Assembly: GCF_012911815.1 (NCBI RefSeq)
Contig: NZ_JAATNW010000008.1
Span: 60,659 to 124,658, forward strand
DNA: 64,000 nucleotides
Reading direction: 5' to 3'
Origin: Alteromonas ponticola
Lineage (GTDB): Bacteria > Pseudomonadota > Gammaproteobacteria > Enterobacterales > Alteromonadaceae
Positions 1-9,925 of this stretch are shown in pieces; the stretch's first letter is position 1, and every line of letters begins with the position of its first letter. The translations under genes and the position numbers were made by a program. A model generated the notes under the pieces. The model ran no database searches, was not told where the DNA came from, and worked only from the letters and a program-made list of their open reading frames with translations.

Positions 1-1184
<1,184 letters not shown>

Positions 1185-1222
1185 TTATGCGTAATTAAAA
1201 ACACACAACGTCCACAGCAAAC

Positions 1223-1265
1223 TAGACAGCGTCAAGATAAACAGTTAAATTGACACTGTCAAGAT
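1223..1265. promoter_or_regulatory. Paired TetR-type operators between fadH and tetR
   Basis: Two 16-bp copies, 1223-1238 and 1250-1265, match at 13 of 16 positions and start 27 bp apart. The second contains the perfect palindrome TTGACACTGTCAA at 1250-1262. The position just upstream of the TetR start and inside the shared divergent promoter suggests operators for the TetR product, controlling itself and fadH. The assignment is inference. Confidence 0.5.
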
Positions 1266-1284
1266 TCAATTCAGGTTTATCGGT

Positions 1285-1899
1285 ATGACAACAACATCGC
1301 AATATCACCACGGTGACCTTCACGGCACACTTATCGACGCGGCCAGCGCACGGCTGGAGAAATTTGGTATTGCAGGGTTGTCGTTACGCAAGCTGGCCGA
1401 AGATGTCGGCGTAAGCCGTACTGCGCCGTACCATCATTTTAAAGACAAAAATGCGCTGCTAAGCGCCATCGCGGCCAAAGGTTTTGATCAGTGGCATCAG
1501 ATAGCTGTCGATATATTTGAAGATGAACACCTACCTGCCGAGCAGCGATTTAAAGATTTTATTCACGCTTACATCGAATTTGCCACGCAGCACCCACAAA
1601 TCTATGAGCTGATGTTCGGACAGACCTTATGGGGTGAAGGAAAAGCCTCGGATGACCTACGGGATATCGCCTACCCGAGTTTTCAGTATCAGGTCAGCAT
1701 GACCCGGCTATGGCAGGAAAAAGGGTTACTTCCTCAGGACCAGCAAGCGCTGAGACTAGCCCAGGTGACCTGGGCCACGCTGCATGGTATCGCCCGACTG
1801 ATTATTGATGGTATCTACGCGGATGCGTCGCATATTGAAGAAATGTGTAACTGTGCAGCGGCACTGTTCATGCAGCAGCATGCTGCTGCACCAGATTAA
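1285..1899 (+). CDS. TetR/AcrR family transcriptional regulator
   Basis: 204 residues. The N-terminal helix-turn-helix lies at about residues 27-57 (GLSLRKLAEDVGVSRTAPYHHF), with a C-terminal ligand-binding domain of the TetR type that carries a WHG-like segment near LHGIARLI. It is divergent from fadH and probably regulates it and itself through the repeated palindrome upstream. Its stop codon overlaps the stop of the convergent GMC oxidoreductase gene by three bases. The ligand is unknown; an acyl-CoA or related lipid is a guess from context. Confidence 0.88.
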   Translation: MTTTSQYHHGDLHGTLIDAASARLEKFGIAGLSLRKLAEDVGVSRTAPYHHFKDKNALLSAIAAKGFDQWHQIAVDIFEDEHLPAEQRFKDFIHAYIEFATQHPQIYELMFGQTLWGEGKASDDLRDIAYPSFQYQVSMTRLWQEKGLLPQDQQALRLAQVTWATLHGIARLIIDGIYADASHIEEMCNCAAALFMQQHAAAPD

Positions 1900-3530
1900 G
1901 CGAAGGCAGCCTGTTCGGCCTTAATCATATCCACCACTCTTTCGGCAATCATTACCGTTGGCGCGTTAGTATTACCGCCAACTAACGATGGCATCACTGA
2001 AGCATCCACCACGCGCAACCCTTCTACGCCGCGCACTTTCAGCTCAGGCGTGACCACCGCCATGGGATCATCATCGCGTCCCATTTTGCAGGTACCAATG
2101 GGGTGGTAAATGGTTTCGGCTTTTTCGCGTATGAAAGCCAGAATTTGTTCATCGGTTTGGGCTTTTTCGCCGGGCAGCCATTCTGTGCCTTTGAATTTGG
2201 CAAAGGGCTCTGACTGCAGAATTTTACGTGCCAGGCGAACCGCTTCAATCATAACCTTGCGGTCATGTTCTTCGGCCAGATAGTTTGGCTCTATTAAAGG
2301 ATGATCTGCCGGATGGTTGCTTTGCAGGCCGATAAATCCCTTACTTTTTGGATACAAGCAACACACGTGTAAACCAAAGCCATAGCCATATACCGAGCGG
2401 CGACCATGATCATTTAAGATGGCTGGTAGAAAATGAAATTGAATGTCAGGCCCCTGTTCTGCCAGCGAAGAACTGGCAAATCCTCCTGCTTCGGCAATAT
2501 TGGAGGAAAACAGACCTTTACGTGAAAATAAATATTGGAAGGTGCCTTTGATGTAACGGGGCAACGCAGAGGTGGCGATTGCATAGCCCTCATGCGCTTT
2601 GCAGCGATACTGCACTATTGCATCCAGATGGTCCTGAAGATTCTGGCCCACGCCAGGCAGGTCAACTGCCACATGGATACCATGTTCCATCAGCGTTTTT
2701 TTGGGCCCTACGCCTGACAGCATCAACAGGTGGGGTGAATTGATCGCCCCACTGGAAATGAGCACTTCACGGTTCGCCAAGATTCGGCGGACACCGCTTT
2801 TAGAGCGAATCTGCACCCCCACTGCCCGGCCGTGCTTAATAATAATCTTGTCTGCCATGACATGAGTCATAATGGTCAGATTTATACGCTTTTTGGCTTC
2901 TTGCAGATAACCTTTGGCAGTAGAGCAGCGCTGACCATTTTTCTGGGTGACGTGGTAATACCCCAGCCCTTCGCGTTCATCACGGTTAAAATCGTCCAAC
3001 TTTGGTAATGACACGGCTTCGGCAGCGTCAACGAATGCATCAGATAGCACGCTGGTATGGCGAAGCTGCTCGACACTTAACGGTCCGCCCACGCCATGAA
3101 ACTCGTCACTGCCGCCGAAATAATTTTCGGCGCGTTTGAAATAGGGTAAAACTGATTCAAAGTTCCACCCGGTTGCGCCTTCCTGCTCCCAACGATCGTA
3201 ATCCTGCATCTGCCCACGGATGTAACACATGGCATTGATGGAACTGCTGCCACCTAAAGTTTTACCCCGTGGCCAGAATAATTCGCGATCGTTAAGGTGG
3301 CACTGCGGTTCGGTATGATAACCCCAACCGATACCTTCAAAGCGACTGAGTAACGATAAACCAAAGGGAATATGAATGAGTGGGTTGGCATCTTTACCGC
3401 CTGCCTCCAGCAGACAAACCTTCATCGCAGGGTTTTCAGATAATCTTGCGGCAAGTACCGCGCCTGCCGAACCACCACCAACGATGATGTAATCAAATTG
3501 TTCAACAGAATCTTGCATGCACTTTCTCAC
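1896..3530 (-). CDS. GMC family alcohol/choline dehydrogenase (AlkJ/BetA-like)
   Basis: 544-residue FAD-dependent oxidoreductase. The dinucleotide-binding motif GGGSAG is at residues 18-23. GMC signatures follow: GRTLGGSSSINAM-like at about 90-100 and GVGQNLQDH near 300. The C-terminal catalytic His is in YHPIGTCKMG, with the GGNTNAPTVMIAE segment near the end. Such enzymes oxidise choline or medium-chain alcohols; the sequence alone does not decide the substrate. No betB or alk genes are adjacent. A second in-frame ATG five codons in (3518) is an equally possible start. Confidence 0.87.
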   Translation of the reverse strand: MRKCMQDSVEQFDYIIVGGGSAGAVLAARLSENPAMKVCLLEAGGKDANPLIHIPFGLSLLSRFEGIGWGYHTEPQCHLNDRELFWPRGKTLGGSSSINAMCYIRGQMQDYDRWEQEGATGWNFESVLPYFKRAENYFGGSDEFHGVGGPLSVEQLRHTSVLSDAFVDAAEAVSLPKLDDFNRDEREGLGYYHVTQKNGQRCSTAKGYLQEAKKRINLTIMTHVMADKIIIKHGRAVGVQIRSKSGVRRILANREVLISSGAINSPHLLMLSGVGPKKTLMEHGIHVAVDLPGVGQNLQDHLDAIVQYRCKAHEGYAIATSALPRYIKGTFQYLFSRKGLFSSNIAEAGGFASSSLAEQGPDIQFHFLPAILNDHGRRSVYGYGFGLHVCCLYPKSKGFIGLQSNHPADHPLIEPNYLAEEHDRKVMIEAVRLARKILQSEPFAKFKGTEWLPGEKAQTDEQILAFIREKAETIYHPIGTCKMGRDDDPMAVVTPELKVRGVEGLRVVDASVMPSLVGGNTNAPTVMIAERVVDMIKAEQAAFA

Positions 3531-3651
3531 TATCTAACTGCTCGTACCACTTTAGCAAATTTTACCTGCTGCGAGGTAGCGAAATTATGAACGAACAGGT
3601 ATTTTGTGTTAAACCAAAGTTTCAGCAGTAAATTAACCTTTGCGGAATCAC

Positions 3652-4380
3652 ATGAAAGCGTTGAATTGGCAGGACAAATGTAAAGTATTAGGCACCGCTC
3701 TGCTGATCAAATTGGGCAAGTTGCCCTACGACAAATTCAGTGAAGATGAGCTTAACGACTTCCTGCCTCAACACTTCCCTATCTCTGTACCCCTGACGCT
3801 GCCTGCAGTGGATGCAAACGTTGAGCTGCAGGAAGGAACAATCAAACTGAATGCGCAGCCCGGAAGAGTCACCCTGCAGCTTCTTGCTGCCATTCAAATC
3901 ACGGCCGTCGCCTCGACACTCTATCGTGCTCACCTGATGATCACCGTCAGCGCGCAACCTGTCTATAATCCAGAAACCTTTGTTCTTGGCCTGGAACAAG
4001 TACGCATCGACAGCATCAATCTGGTTAATGATGAATACGCATTGATTATGGACGCCCATTACCTCATGGAAAAAATACTGCCGCTGGCTTTACCCAAATC
4101 CATGGGAAGGCTGATCAGCACGCCGCTATTTGGCGCACTCAATATGGTGACTGGCGGCACCAGCGATCTCGCCCGCAACTATTTCGGATTGTACATGGAA
4201 GGCAGCAAACAGCGCATACTCGATTACCACCGCCCGCAAATTGAAACTGCGTTACTCAACAACTTAGCGAACTACCCCACTGAATACGTAATGCGAGAAG
4301 ATCACTGGCGGGAATATGTGTTTCGCCGCTGGGGCAAACGGGTGGCGGTTGAAGAAGGAGAATTGCGTTTTTTGTTTTAG
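3652..4380 (+). CDS. Conserved hypothetical protein
   Basis: 242 residues from the ATG at 3652 (MKALNWQDKC); a TTG four codons upstream would extend it, but GGAA at 3644 favours the ATG. No family is recognised with confidence. The middle is rich in alternating hydrophobic beta-like segments (residues about 45-120), and the C-terminus is charged with several Arg/Trp (HWREYVFRRWGKR). No clear signal peptide or lipobox is visible. The layout vaguely recalls DUF1439-type lipid-binding folds, which is not firm. It stands alone, divergent from the GMC gene and convergent with the WS/DGAT operon. Confidence 0.7.
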   Translation: MKALNWQDKCKVLGTALLIKLGKLPYDKFSEDELNDFLPQHFPISVPLTLPAVDANVELQEGTIKLNAQPGRVTLQLLAAIQITAVASTLYRAHLMITVSAQPVYNPETFVLGLEQVRIDSINLVNDEYALIMDAHYLMEKILPLALPKSMGRLISTPLFGALNMVTGGTSDLARNYFGLYMEGSKQRILDYHRPQIETALLNNLANYPTEYVMREDHWREYVFRRWGKRVAVEEGELRFLF

Positions 4381-4836
4381 TGGGTGGTGGGTTTCGCTCT
4401 CCATTTTGCCCTTAAAAAGCGAAAGGTTAACTTGTGCAAGTAACTGTCGTAGATATATTCCGACTCATGGTGGGCTCGAATAAGAGCACAGTTATTGCGG
4501 CGAAGGCCGCAACCTCTTCAGGCAACTTGACTACCCTAAAACCGTATTTTATTAAGTTTAGCCAGTCTAATTTTGAGCAATTTGCAGATTTGAAGCTGTT
4601 ATTTTGAGAGAAAAAAAGAATTGAACAGTGGCATCTTCCGTGAAAGGGCCATTTGATGTCAGATTGCTATTCATTTGAGTGTGCACTATCTCCGTCTTTT
4701 ATTTGATTAGGTGCTCAAGGTGTTGGGGAGGTTGCGGTCTTCGCCACAATGACGATTGTTCGTAGATGTAGCTGTCATTCTCGTTCGAAGGCGGGAATAA
4801 AAAGATCTCGCTAATATCCGCATCCCAAAACTCACC
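4381..4836. other. 456-bp convergent intergenic region with hairpins
   Basis: No supportable gene. It holds a perfect 7-bp hairpin with a GAAG loop at 4495-4512 (TTGCGGC/GCCGCAA) and, at 4774-4798, an imperfect inverted repeat around ATTCTCG...CGGGAAT resembling the small REP-like elements common between convergent genes in Proteobacteria. Confidence 0.5.
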
Positions 4837-6276
4837 CTACTCATCACTCACAATAGAAAGCGGCGAATCGTTACTGTGTTCGCCGATATCTTCGATACTG
4901 AGCGTTGGATCGTCAACGCTGGCTTCGAGCATGTCAAAAGCCTCAACGAAATAGTCCGCTAACGGTTGTAGTGATTTGATATTTTTATTGCAACACACCA
5001 TACCGACATTGGCTTTGCCCGCGTAGGTCATCAGCGTGATATTGACCCCACCGCCCGGTGTCATGGTGGAGATGGGGTAACAGGCAAGCAGCTTGCTGTC
5101 TTTTAAATACCTTTCATCGCGTGGGCCGGGGATATTAGACACCAGTACATTAGCGATAGGCTTGATTAGCGATGACATCCGCAGCAGTTCAAACACCAGC
5201 GCTATAGACTGAACGACGATGGTGTAGGCACTGAATGAGCCAGGATGGGCGTTTTGTGCAGCAAACTTAACGATGCGGTGATTAATGATAATTTGCCGTA
5301 AGCGTAAATAGGGGTCCTGTTCACCGTGAGCAAGTTGTACCGGTACAATGGCAATTTTGTTGCCTGAGGTTTTTTCACCCGGTTTGCGCAGGTTTATCGG
5401 CATATTGGTGTACAAGGCTTTTTTAAAAACATGCCCGTTGTCTTGCAACAAGCGATGTACACCAATATCAAAAGCGCACAGCAAGACTTCGTTAGCCGAT
5501 GAACGGGTGCGTTTGGCGACCGCTCTGACCCGCTCAAAATCTAAATCCATGGTGGCTACCGCCCTGCCCGGCTTGACCTGCCCGGTTAGCACGGTTTTGG
5601 TACCGGTAAACGGCACTGGCATGTAATGGCTATTGATGCGAATAATTTTTAAGAACAGGCGCAAAAAGATGATAGTCAGGTCCATCGATACATGGAGGAA
5701 GTTTTTGATGCTTTCCAACACTCGGCGCCATAATTTGGGTCTGGGTCGCCGCTTGCGCATGCGTTTCACTGCCCACACCGGTAAAAACGATTCGTTCTGA
5801 GGGGCCGGCAGATAGCCAGCCTGAAACCAGCGCACCAGGGTAGTGCCGTCGCCATAAAGATGGTGTACCCGGGCATAAATGGCAAACTGGTTGCTTCTGC
5901 CATCGTATATAAAGTGGTATTGCCACAGCGGTTTGTCCGCATCCAGCCGCGATTCATGGATGCGCGCAATGAAGTTATCCAGCGCCGGCTTATCGTCCAG
6001 CGCATCTATCTGATGCAGTTGAACATGATAGTCCATCTGCAATGACTTTACTGGCTGCAGGCCAATGGGATAACCCATGACGGTTTTAACCCTGCAGTTA
6101 AACGGCGGACAGGCGCGGGAGAAGGTTTTTACGTCTTCATACAGTTGTCTGATATAACTTTTTCCCTCTACTTCCTCAGGCATTTGAAGTAATTGCAGGC
6201 AACCGACATGTTTAGGGTTGGCATCAGATTCGGTTAACCAAAATGATTTATCCAAAAATGAAAGCGACTTACCCAT
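4837..6276 (-). CDS. Wax ester synthase/diacylglycerol acyltransferase (WS/DGAT)
   Basis: 479 residues; makes wax esters and/or triacylglycerol from acyl-CoA and a fatty alcohol or diacylglycerol. The catalytic motif HHLYGDG is at residues 138-144 (HHxxxDG), preceded by the PLW motif at 116-118. The C-terminal half carries SNIPGP in the domain typical of the family (DUF1298). Length matches bacterial AtfA-type enzymes. It is last in a minus-strand operon after a DUF445 membrane protein and a TetR regulator, only 11 bp downstream of the TetR stop. The combination suggests a locally regulated neutral-lipid storage unit. Confidence 0.9.
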   Translation of the reverse strand: MGKSLSFLDKSFWLTESDANPKHVGCLQLLQMPEEVEGKSYIRQLYEDVKTFSRACPPFNCRVKTVMGYPIGLQPVKSLQMDYHVQLHQIDALDDKPALDNFIARIHESRLDADKPLWQYHFIYDGRSNQFAIYARVHHLYGDGTTLVRWFQAGYLPAPQNESFLPVWAVKRMRKRRPRPKLWRRVLESIKNFLHVSMDLTIIFLRLFLKIIRINSHYMPVPFTGTKTVLTGQVKPGRAVATMDLDFERVRAVAKRTRSSANEVLLCAFDIGVHRLLQDNGHVFKKALYTNMPINLRKPGEKTSGNKIAIVPVQLAHGEQDPYLRLRQIIINHRIVKFAAQNAHPGSFSAYTIVVQSIALVFELLRMSSLIKPIANVLVSNIPGPRDERYLKDSKLLACYPISTMTPGGGVNITLMTYAGKANVGMVCCNKNIKSLQPLADYFVEAFDMLEASVDDPTLSIEDIGEHSNDSPLSIVSDE

Positions 6277-6287
6277 CCGGCTGACTC

Positions 6288-6947
6288 CTAACTTAAGTCT
6301 GGAAGGTTGGAATTAAGATGACTCACGCTATGCGACTGAATCGCGTTGAGTATGTGTGTTATGGCCGATTCAGGCAGTTTCAGGCGCGGTAATAGATTTA
6401 CCATCATTAACGACAACACATGATACAACCGGGCTTCTGTGCTTTGCTTTAAAAACGGCTTGCTGCTTTGCCCAGCCTGCGTCATTAACAGGGTCAACGT
6501 CTCCACCATCAAGGGACGTTCATAGCTTGATAACGTTATCTCATTGGTGCGTTGCAAGTTAATGAAAATCGCTTCAAGTTGACTGTCCAGCGCTTTGAGC
6601 AACTGCTTTTGTGCTGACTGTATCGACGGATATTTTTCCGCAATATCCACCGGGCTGCGATACAAGAAGCGGAATAAGTCCAGTTTCTCCAGGAGAATAT
6701 AAAAATAGTAAAAAAGGTCTTCTGCGTGGATATTTTCCACCAGCGAGCGATTGAGCGAATTCAAAAGTTGCTTTTTATGGAACCCCATCAACGCTTCAAT
6801 TATGACTTCTTTACCCTTGTAGTGGTAATAGAGGTTACCGGGACTAATGTCCAGCTCCATAGCAATATCCACACTGGTAATGGCATTTTCACCTTGCTCA
6901 TTGAAAAGCTCCAGGGCAGTTAAGAGAATGCGCTCAGCCGTTTTCAT
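6288..6947 (-). CDS. TetR family transcriptional regulator
   Basis: 219 residues with an N-terminal TetR helix-turn-helix (NAITSVDIAMELDISPGNLYYHYKGKE region, residues about 20-46). The C-terminal part is helical and of unknown ligand. It lies between DUF445 and WS/DGAT with almost no spacing: the DUF445 stop is directly adjacent to its ATG, and WS/DGAT follows after 11 bp. It probably controls its own operon, and an acyl-CoA effector would be logical, but no operator is assigned. Confidence 0.86.
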   Translation of the reverse strand: MKTAERILLTALELFNEQGENAITSVDIAMELDISPGNLYYHYKGKEVIIEALMGFHKKQLLNSLNRSLVENIHAEDLFYYFYILLEKLDLFRFLYRSPVDIAEKYPSIQSAQKQLLKALDSQLEAIFINLQRTNEITLSSYERPLMVETLTLLMTQAGQSSKPFLKQSTEARLYHVLSLMMVNLLPRLKLPESAITHILNAIQSHSVSHLNSNLPDLS

Positions 6948-8156
6948 TTACATAAACACCAGATAAAGCTGAGCAAACCCTGCCATCATTCCAAGGATAG
7001 CTCCTACTACAATTAGCTTCCATTCATCCTGCTGATAGGCTGGACGCAACACCCCTTCAAACTCTGACGATGACAGTGCTTGCATGCGTTGACACAAATC
7101 GTCGCCAACGCGTAACGCGCCATTGGCGTAATCGAACGCGTAGTGCAGGTATTTTTCAGAGTTATCGAAAATTAAGCGGACTGCCAGCGCCTTCATTTTA
7201 TAAAAATTATCCGAGCCTACCCCTAAAGCGAAGTAAGGTTGCGCCACCGCGACATAGCGTTCAATGGCATCGTTTACGTGTAGTTCAATAAGTTCCAGCA
7301 ATTGCGCTGAACCCGAGCCGTGTAAAATAACGTGGGTGATGTTTTGCGGTGTAATGAGTTTGCGCTCAATAATGTCAGAGTAGACGATAGACACTTCGCG
7401 CTGACGCTTCAAAAACATGCCTTGTATCGTGAACGGCCCCAGCTTGATTGGATTTTTCGGTTCAAAGATGATCTTAATGGCAATCCAGTTAGTCAGGTAT
7501 CCGACTAACAATCCGCCCAACGGTAATATCCACCAGGCCTGATAAAAATGCCATAAGAACATAGTGGGCAAGCCAAACAGGAAGCCAAAATAAAAGCCGG
7601 ACTTAATGATAAACGGAAATTCACGCGCTCCAGCGGTTAAAAATATTTCGTTGATAAGTTCTGGGTTGTTTACCAGTTGTTCCACAACCAGTTCTTTAAT
7701 GTCGAGTATTTCGCTGACGTTGTGCTGAAAATCTTCAACCATCTTGCGCACCACATGGGGCAAGTCATTTTCGATGCGTTTGTAAACTAAATTTTTACCC
7801 TGAACCGGTAACGATGCCCAAAGTTGTGGCGCAGATTCTTGCATGACATCGTTGATAACACGCCTGACTACCTGATGCAGCCGCCGCTCGATGGCCTGTG
7901 TGAGTGCCGCAGGTTCAATACGTTCGGCCAGTTCTTCAACGCTGAGCAGTTTACCGAGGACAAGCTCTACCTCAATTTCAGCCATCTGACGGCGTTTCGC
8001 CGGAATTAAGCCCTGCCAGCCAAAGACAGGTTTAATACCCACAAACTCGATTGGGTAAAACATCATTTTTACCGCCAGATAGTTCGTTCCCCAGCCAACA
8101 ATAGCGCTTATCAGCGGGATAGATAACAAACTCAGCGTTTCAACATTCCAGTCCAT
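6948..8156 (-). CDS. DUF445 family membrane protein
   Basis: 402 residues. The N-terminal membrane segment (about 10-30) contains the family hallmark GWGTNYLAVKMMFYP, and a second, repeated version of it (GYLTNWIAIKIIFEP) follows the central membrane segments at about 195-235. The C-terminal membrane helix covers the last 20 residues. The internal repeat and three hydrophobic regions are typical of DUF445/YheB-like proteins of unknown function. It is first in the operon with TetR and WS/DGAT. Confidence 0.85.
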   Translation of the reverse strand: MDWNVETLSLLSIPLISAIVGWGTNYLAVKMMFYPIEFVGIKPVFGWQGLIPAKRRQMAEIEVELVLGKLLSVEELAERIEPAALTQAIERRLHQVVRRVINDVMQESAPQLWASLPVQGKNLVYKRIENDLPHVVRKMVEDFQHNVSEILDIKELVVEQLVNNPELINEIFLTAGAREFPFIIKSGFYFGFLFGLPTMFLWHFYQAWWILPLGGLLVGYLTNWIAIKIIFEPKNPIKLGPFTIQGMFLKRQREVSIVYSDIIERKLITPQNITHVILHGSGSAQLLELIELHVNDAIERYVAVAQPYFALGVGSDNFYKMKALAVRLIFDNSEKYLHYAFDYANGALRVGDDLCQRMQALSSSEFEGVLRPAYQQDEWKLIVVGAILGMMAGFAQLYLVFM

Positions 8157-8362
8157 TTATAGCGCGGTCACTTTTTACGATTTATTGTCATACCTCATCC
8201 TGAAGGCTACTGGCTGCGTAACTAATAATCAATCTTTAATGTTATTAACAATATGAATTCTGACGTTTTATGCACAAAAACAAAAATTAGATAGTGGTTT
8301 CTAAATGATTTACTTAAACTTAGCGATCGCCCGGCTTCCCCACTTAGTATCAGGAGGGCTTT

Positions 8363-9814
8363 ATGGCTTTGTTTGACCGCCGCCTGGCCAGCATCGAAGC
8401 AGCGATTGAAAACGCACAATCTTATCAGGAATACGAAGAGGCCTGTCTGGCTCACGACGCACTCTCGGGTGCGAATGAATGGAAGGCTAAAGATCCCTGT
8501 CGTGAATACGATTACAGGTTGATTCGTAAACGTGTTCAACGTATGCAATTGGCCCGTAGTAAGGGTGATACCGCTGCGTTGATGTCGATTTTACACGAAG
8601 GGTTGCATGGTAATCTCGGCAACATTGCCAACCCGGAACTGTATGGGCGCTGCAAAATCGGCACCAAAGCACTGATTGAGACGTTTTTGCACGAAGTGGT
8701 GACGGCACTGGACAGCATTTTTGATGCTGACGAGGATGAAATCGACTTTTATTATAAATTGTCGTTTTTTGAAGAAACTGCTCACGCGTTTGGTCGCAGC
8801 TGTCTGATGCTTTCAGGTGGCGCAGGTTTAGGCTTTTTTCACGCAGGGGTGGTCAAATCACTGAATGAACGCAACCTGTTACCCACGGTAATTTCTGGCG
8901 CCAGCGCCGGTTCCATCATCGCTGGTATGATCGGGACCCGTAGTCATGATGAGTTGCTGGAAGCCCTTAGTGCAGAGTACATCCACGAACATTTTCAACA
9001 ATGGCGGCACTGGGCCGGTTTTGGCCAGAAAAGTCTGCTGGACAGCCGTGCGTTGGAGAACGCACTGATCACCTTGTTTGATGTGATGACCTTTGAGGAA
9101 GCCTTAAAGAAAACGGGCCGCCATATTACGGTTTCGGTTTCGCCGTCGGATTTGCATCAGCATTCACGTTTATTGAACGCTAAAACGTCACCGAATGCGA
9201 TTATCACTCAGGCTATCAGGGCGTCGTGCGCGGTGCCGGTGCTGTTTAGTCCGGTACAGTTACGCGCTAAGACGACCAAAGGGGAGATCGTTCCTTACAT
9301 TCCCAACAGGCGTTTTGCTGATGGTTCGTTAATGGCTGATTTACCGTTTGAGCGTTTGTCACGCTTATATGGGGTGAATCACAGCATTGTGAGCCAGACT
9401 AACCCACTGGCCGTACCCTTTTTGTCATCAAACCGTACCCATGCCTCATCACTGTTCGATATGACCTGGCGACATGTGGGACAATTAGCTAAGGACAACA
9501 GCGTTTTTGCCTTCGATGTAATGGAACGGTTTGTGTCGCATAAAGGAGCGAAGTTGGCGATCCATAAGGTGCGTTCAATCATCGATCAGCAGTATGTGGG
9601 TAATATTAATATCTTGCCTGAAAAACAACTTAGAAACGTGGCTCAGGTGCTGGCTAATCCGAGCTTGAAAGGGATCAGACAGTTAATTGAAAGCGGTGAG
9701 CGTGCTACCTGGCCACAACTTGATGTCATTGCGCGAAACACGAAAATCAGTGAAACGCTGAGGTACTATTTGAAGTTATTGAAGCAACGTGAAGCCGAAT
9801 TACTGGGGCATTGA
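8363..9814 (+). CDS. Patatin-like phospholipase with N-terminal DUF3336
   Basis: 483 residues. The N-terminal DUF3336 region (about 1-140) is followed by a patatin domain with oxyanion motif GGAGLG at 152-157, nucleophile elbow GASAG with Ser181, and catalytic Asp320 in ADGS. This is the layout of bacterial relatives of yeast and plant triacylglycerol lipases, so lipid mobilisation opposite the WS/DGAT operon is plausible. A strong Shine-Dalgarno, CAGGAGG, precedes the ATG by 7 bp. No signal peptide is visible, so it is cytosolic or membrane-associated. Confidence 0.9.
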   Translation: MALFDRRLASIEAAIENAQSYQEYEEACLAHDALSGANEWKAKDPCREYDYRLIRKRVQRMQLARSKGDTAALMSILHEGLHGNLGNIANPELYGRCKIGTKALIETFLHEVVTALDSIFDADEDEIDFYYKLSFFEETAHAFGRSCLMLSGGAGLGFFHAGVVKSLNERNLLPTVISGASAGSIIAGMIGTRSHDELLEALSAEYIHEHFQQWRHWAGFGQKSLLDSRALENALITLFDVMTFEEALKKTGRHITVSVSPSDLHQHSRLLNAKTSPNAIITQAIRASCAVPVLFSPVQLRAKTTKGEIVPYIPNRRFADGSLMADLPFERLSRLYGVNHSIVSQTNPLAVPFLSSNRTHASSLFDMTWRHVGQLAKDNSVFAFDVMERFVSHKGAKLAIHKVRSIIDQQYVGNINILPEKQLRNVAQVLANPSLKGIRQLIESGERATWPQLDVIARNTKISETLRYYLKLLKQREAELLGH

Positions 9815-9925
9815 CAAACTAAGCTGACTGGTTATTTTACTGAATAAACATGAACTAATGCACATTGCCTTATAAATAAAGTAGAGTTAGCGCGTCATTG
9901 TTATGCGTTGAGGAAATAAATCGCG

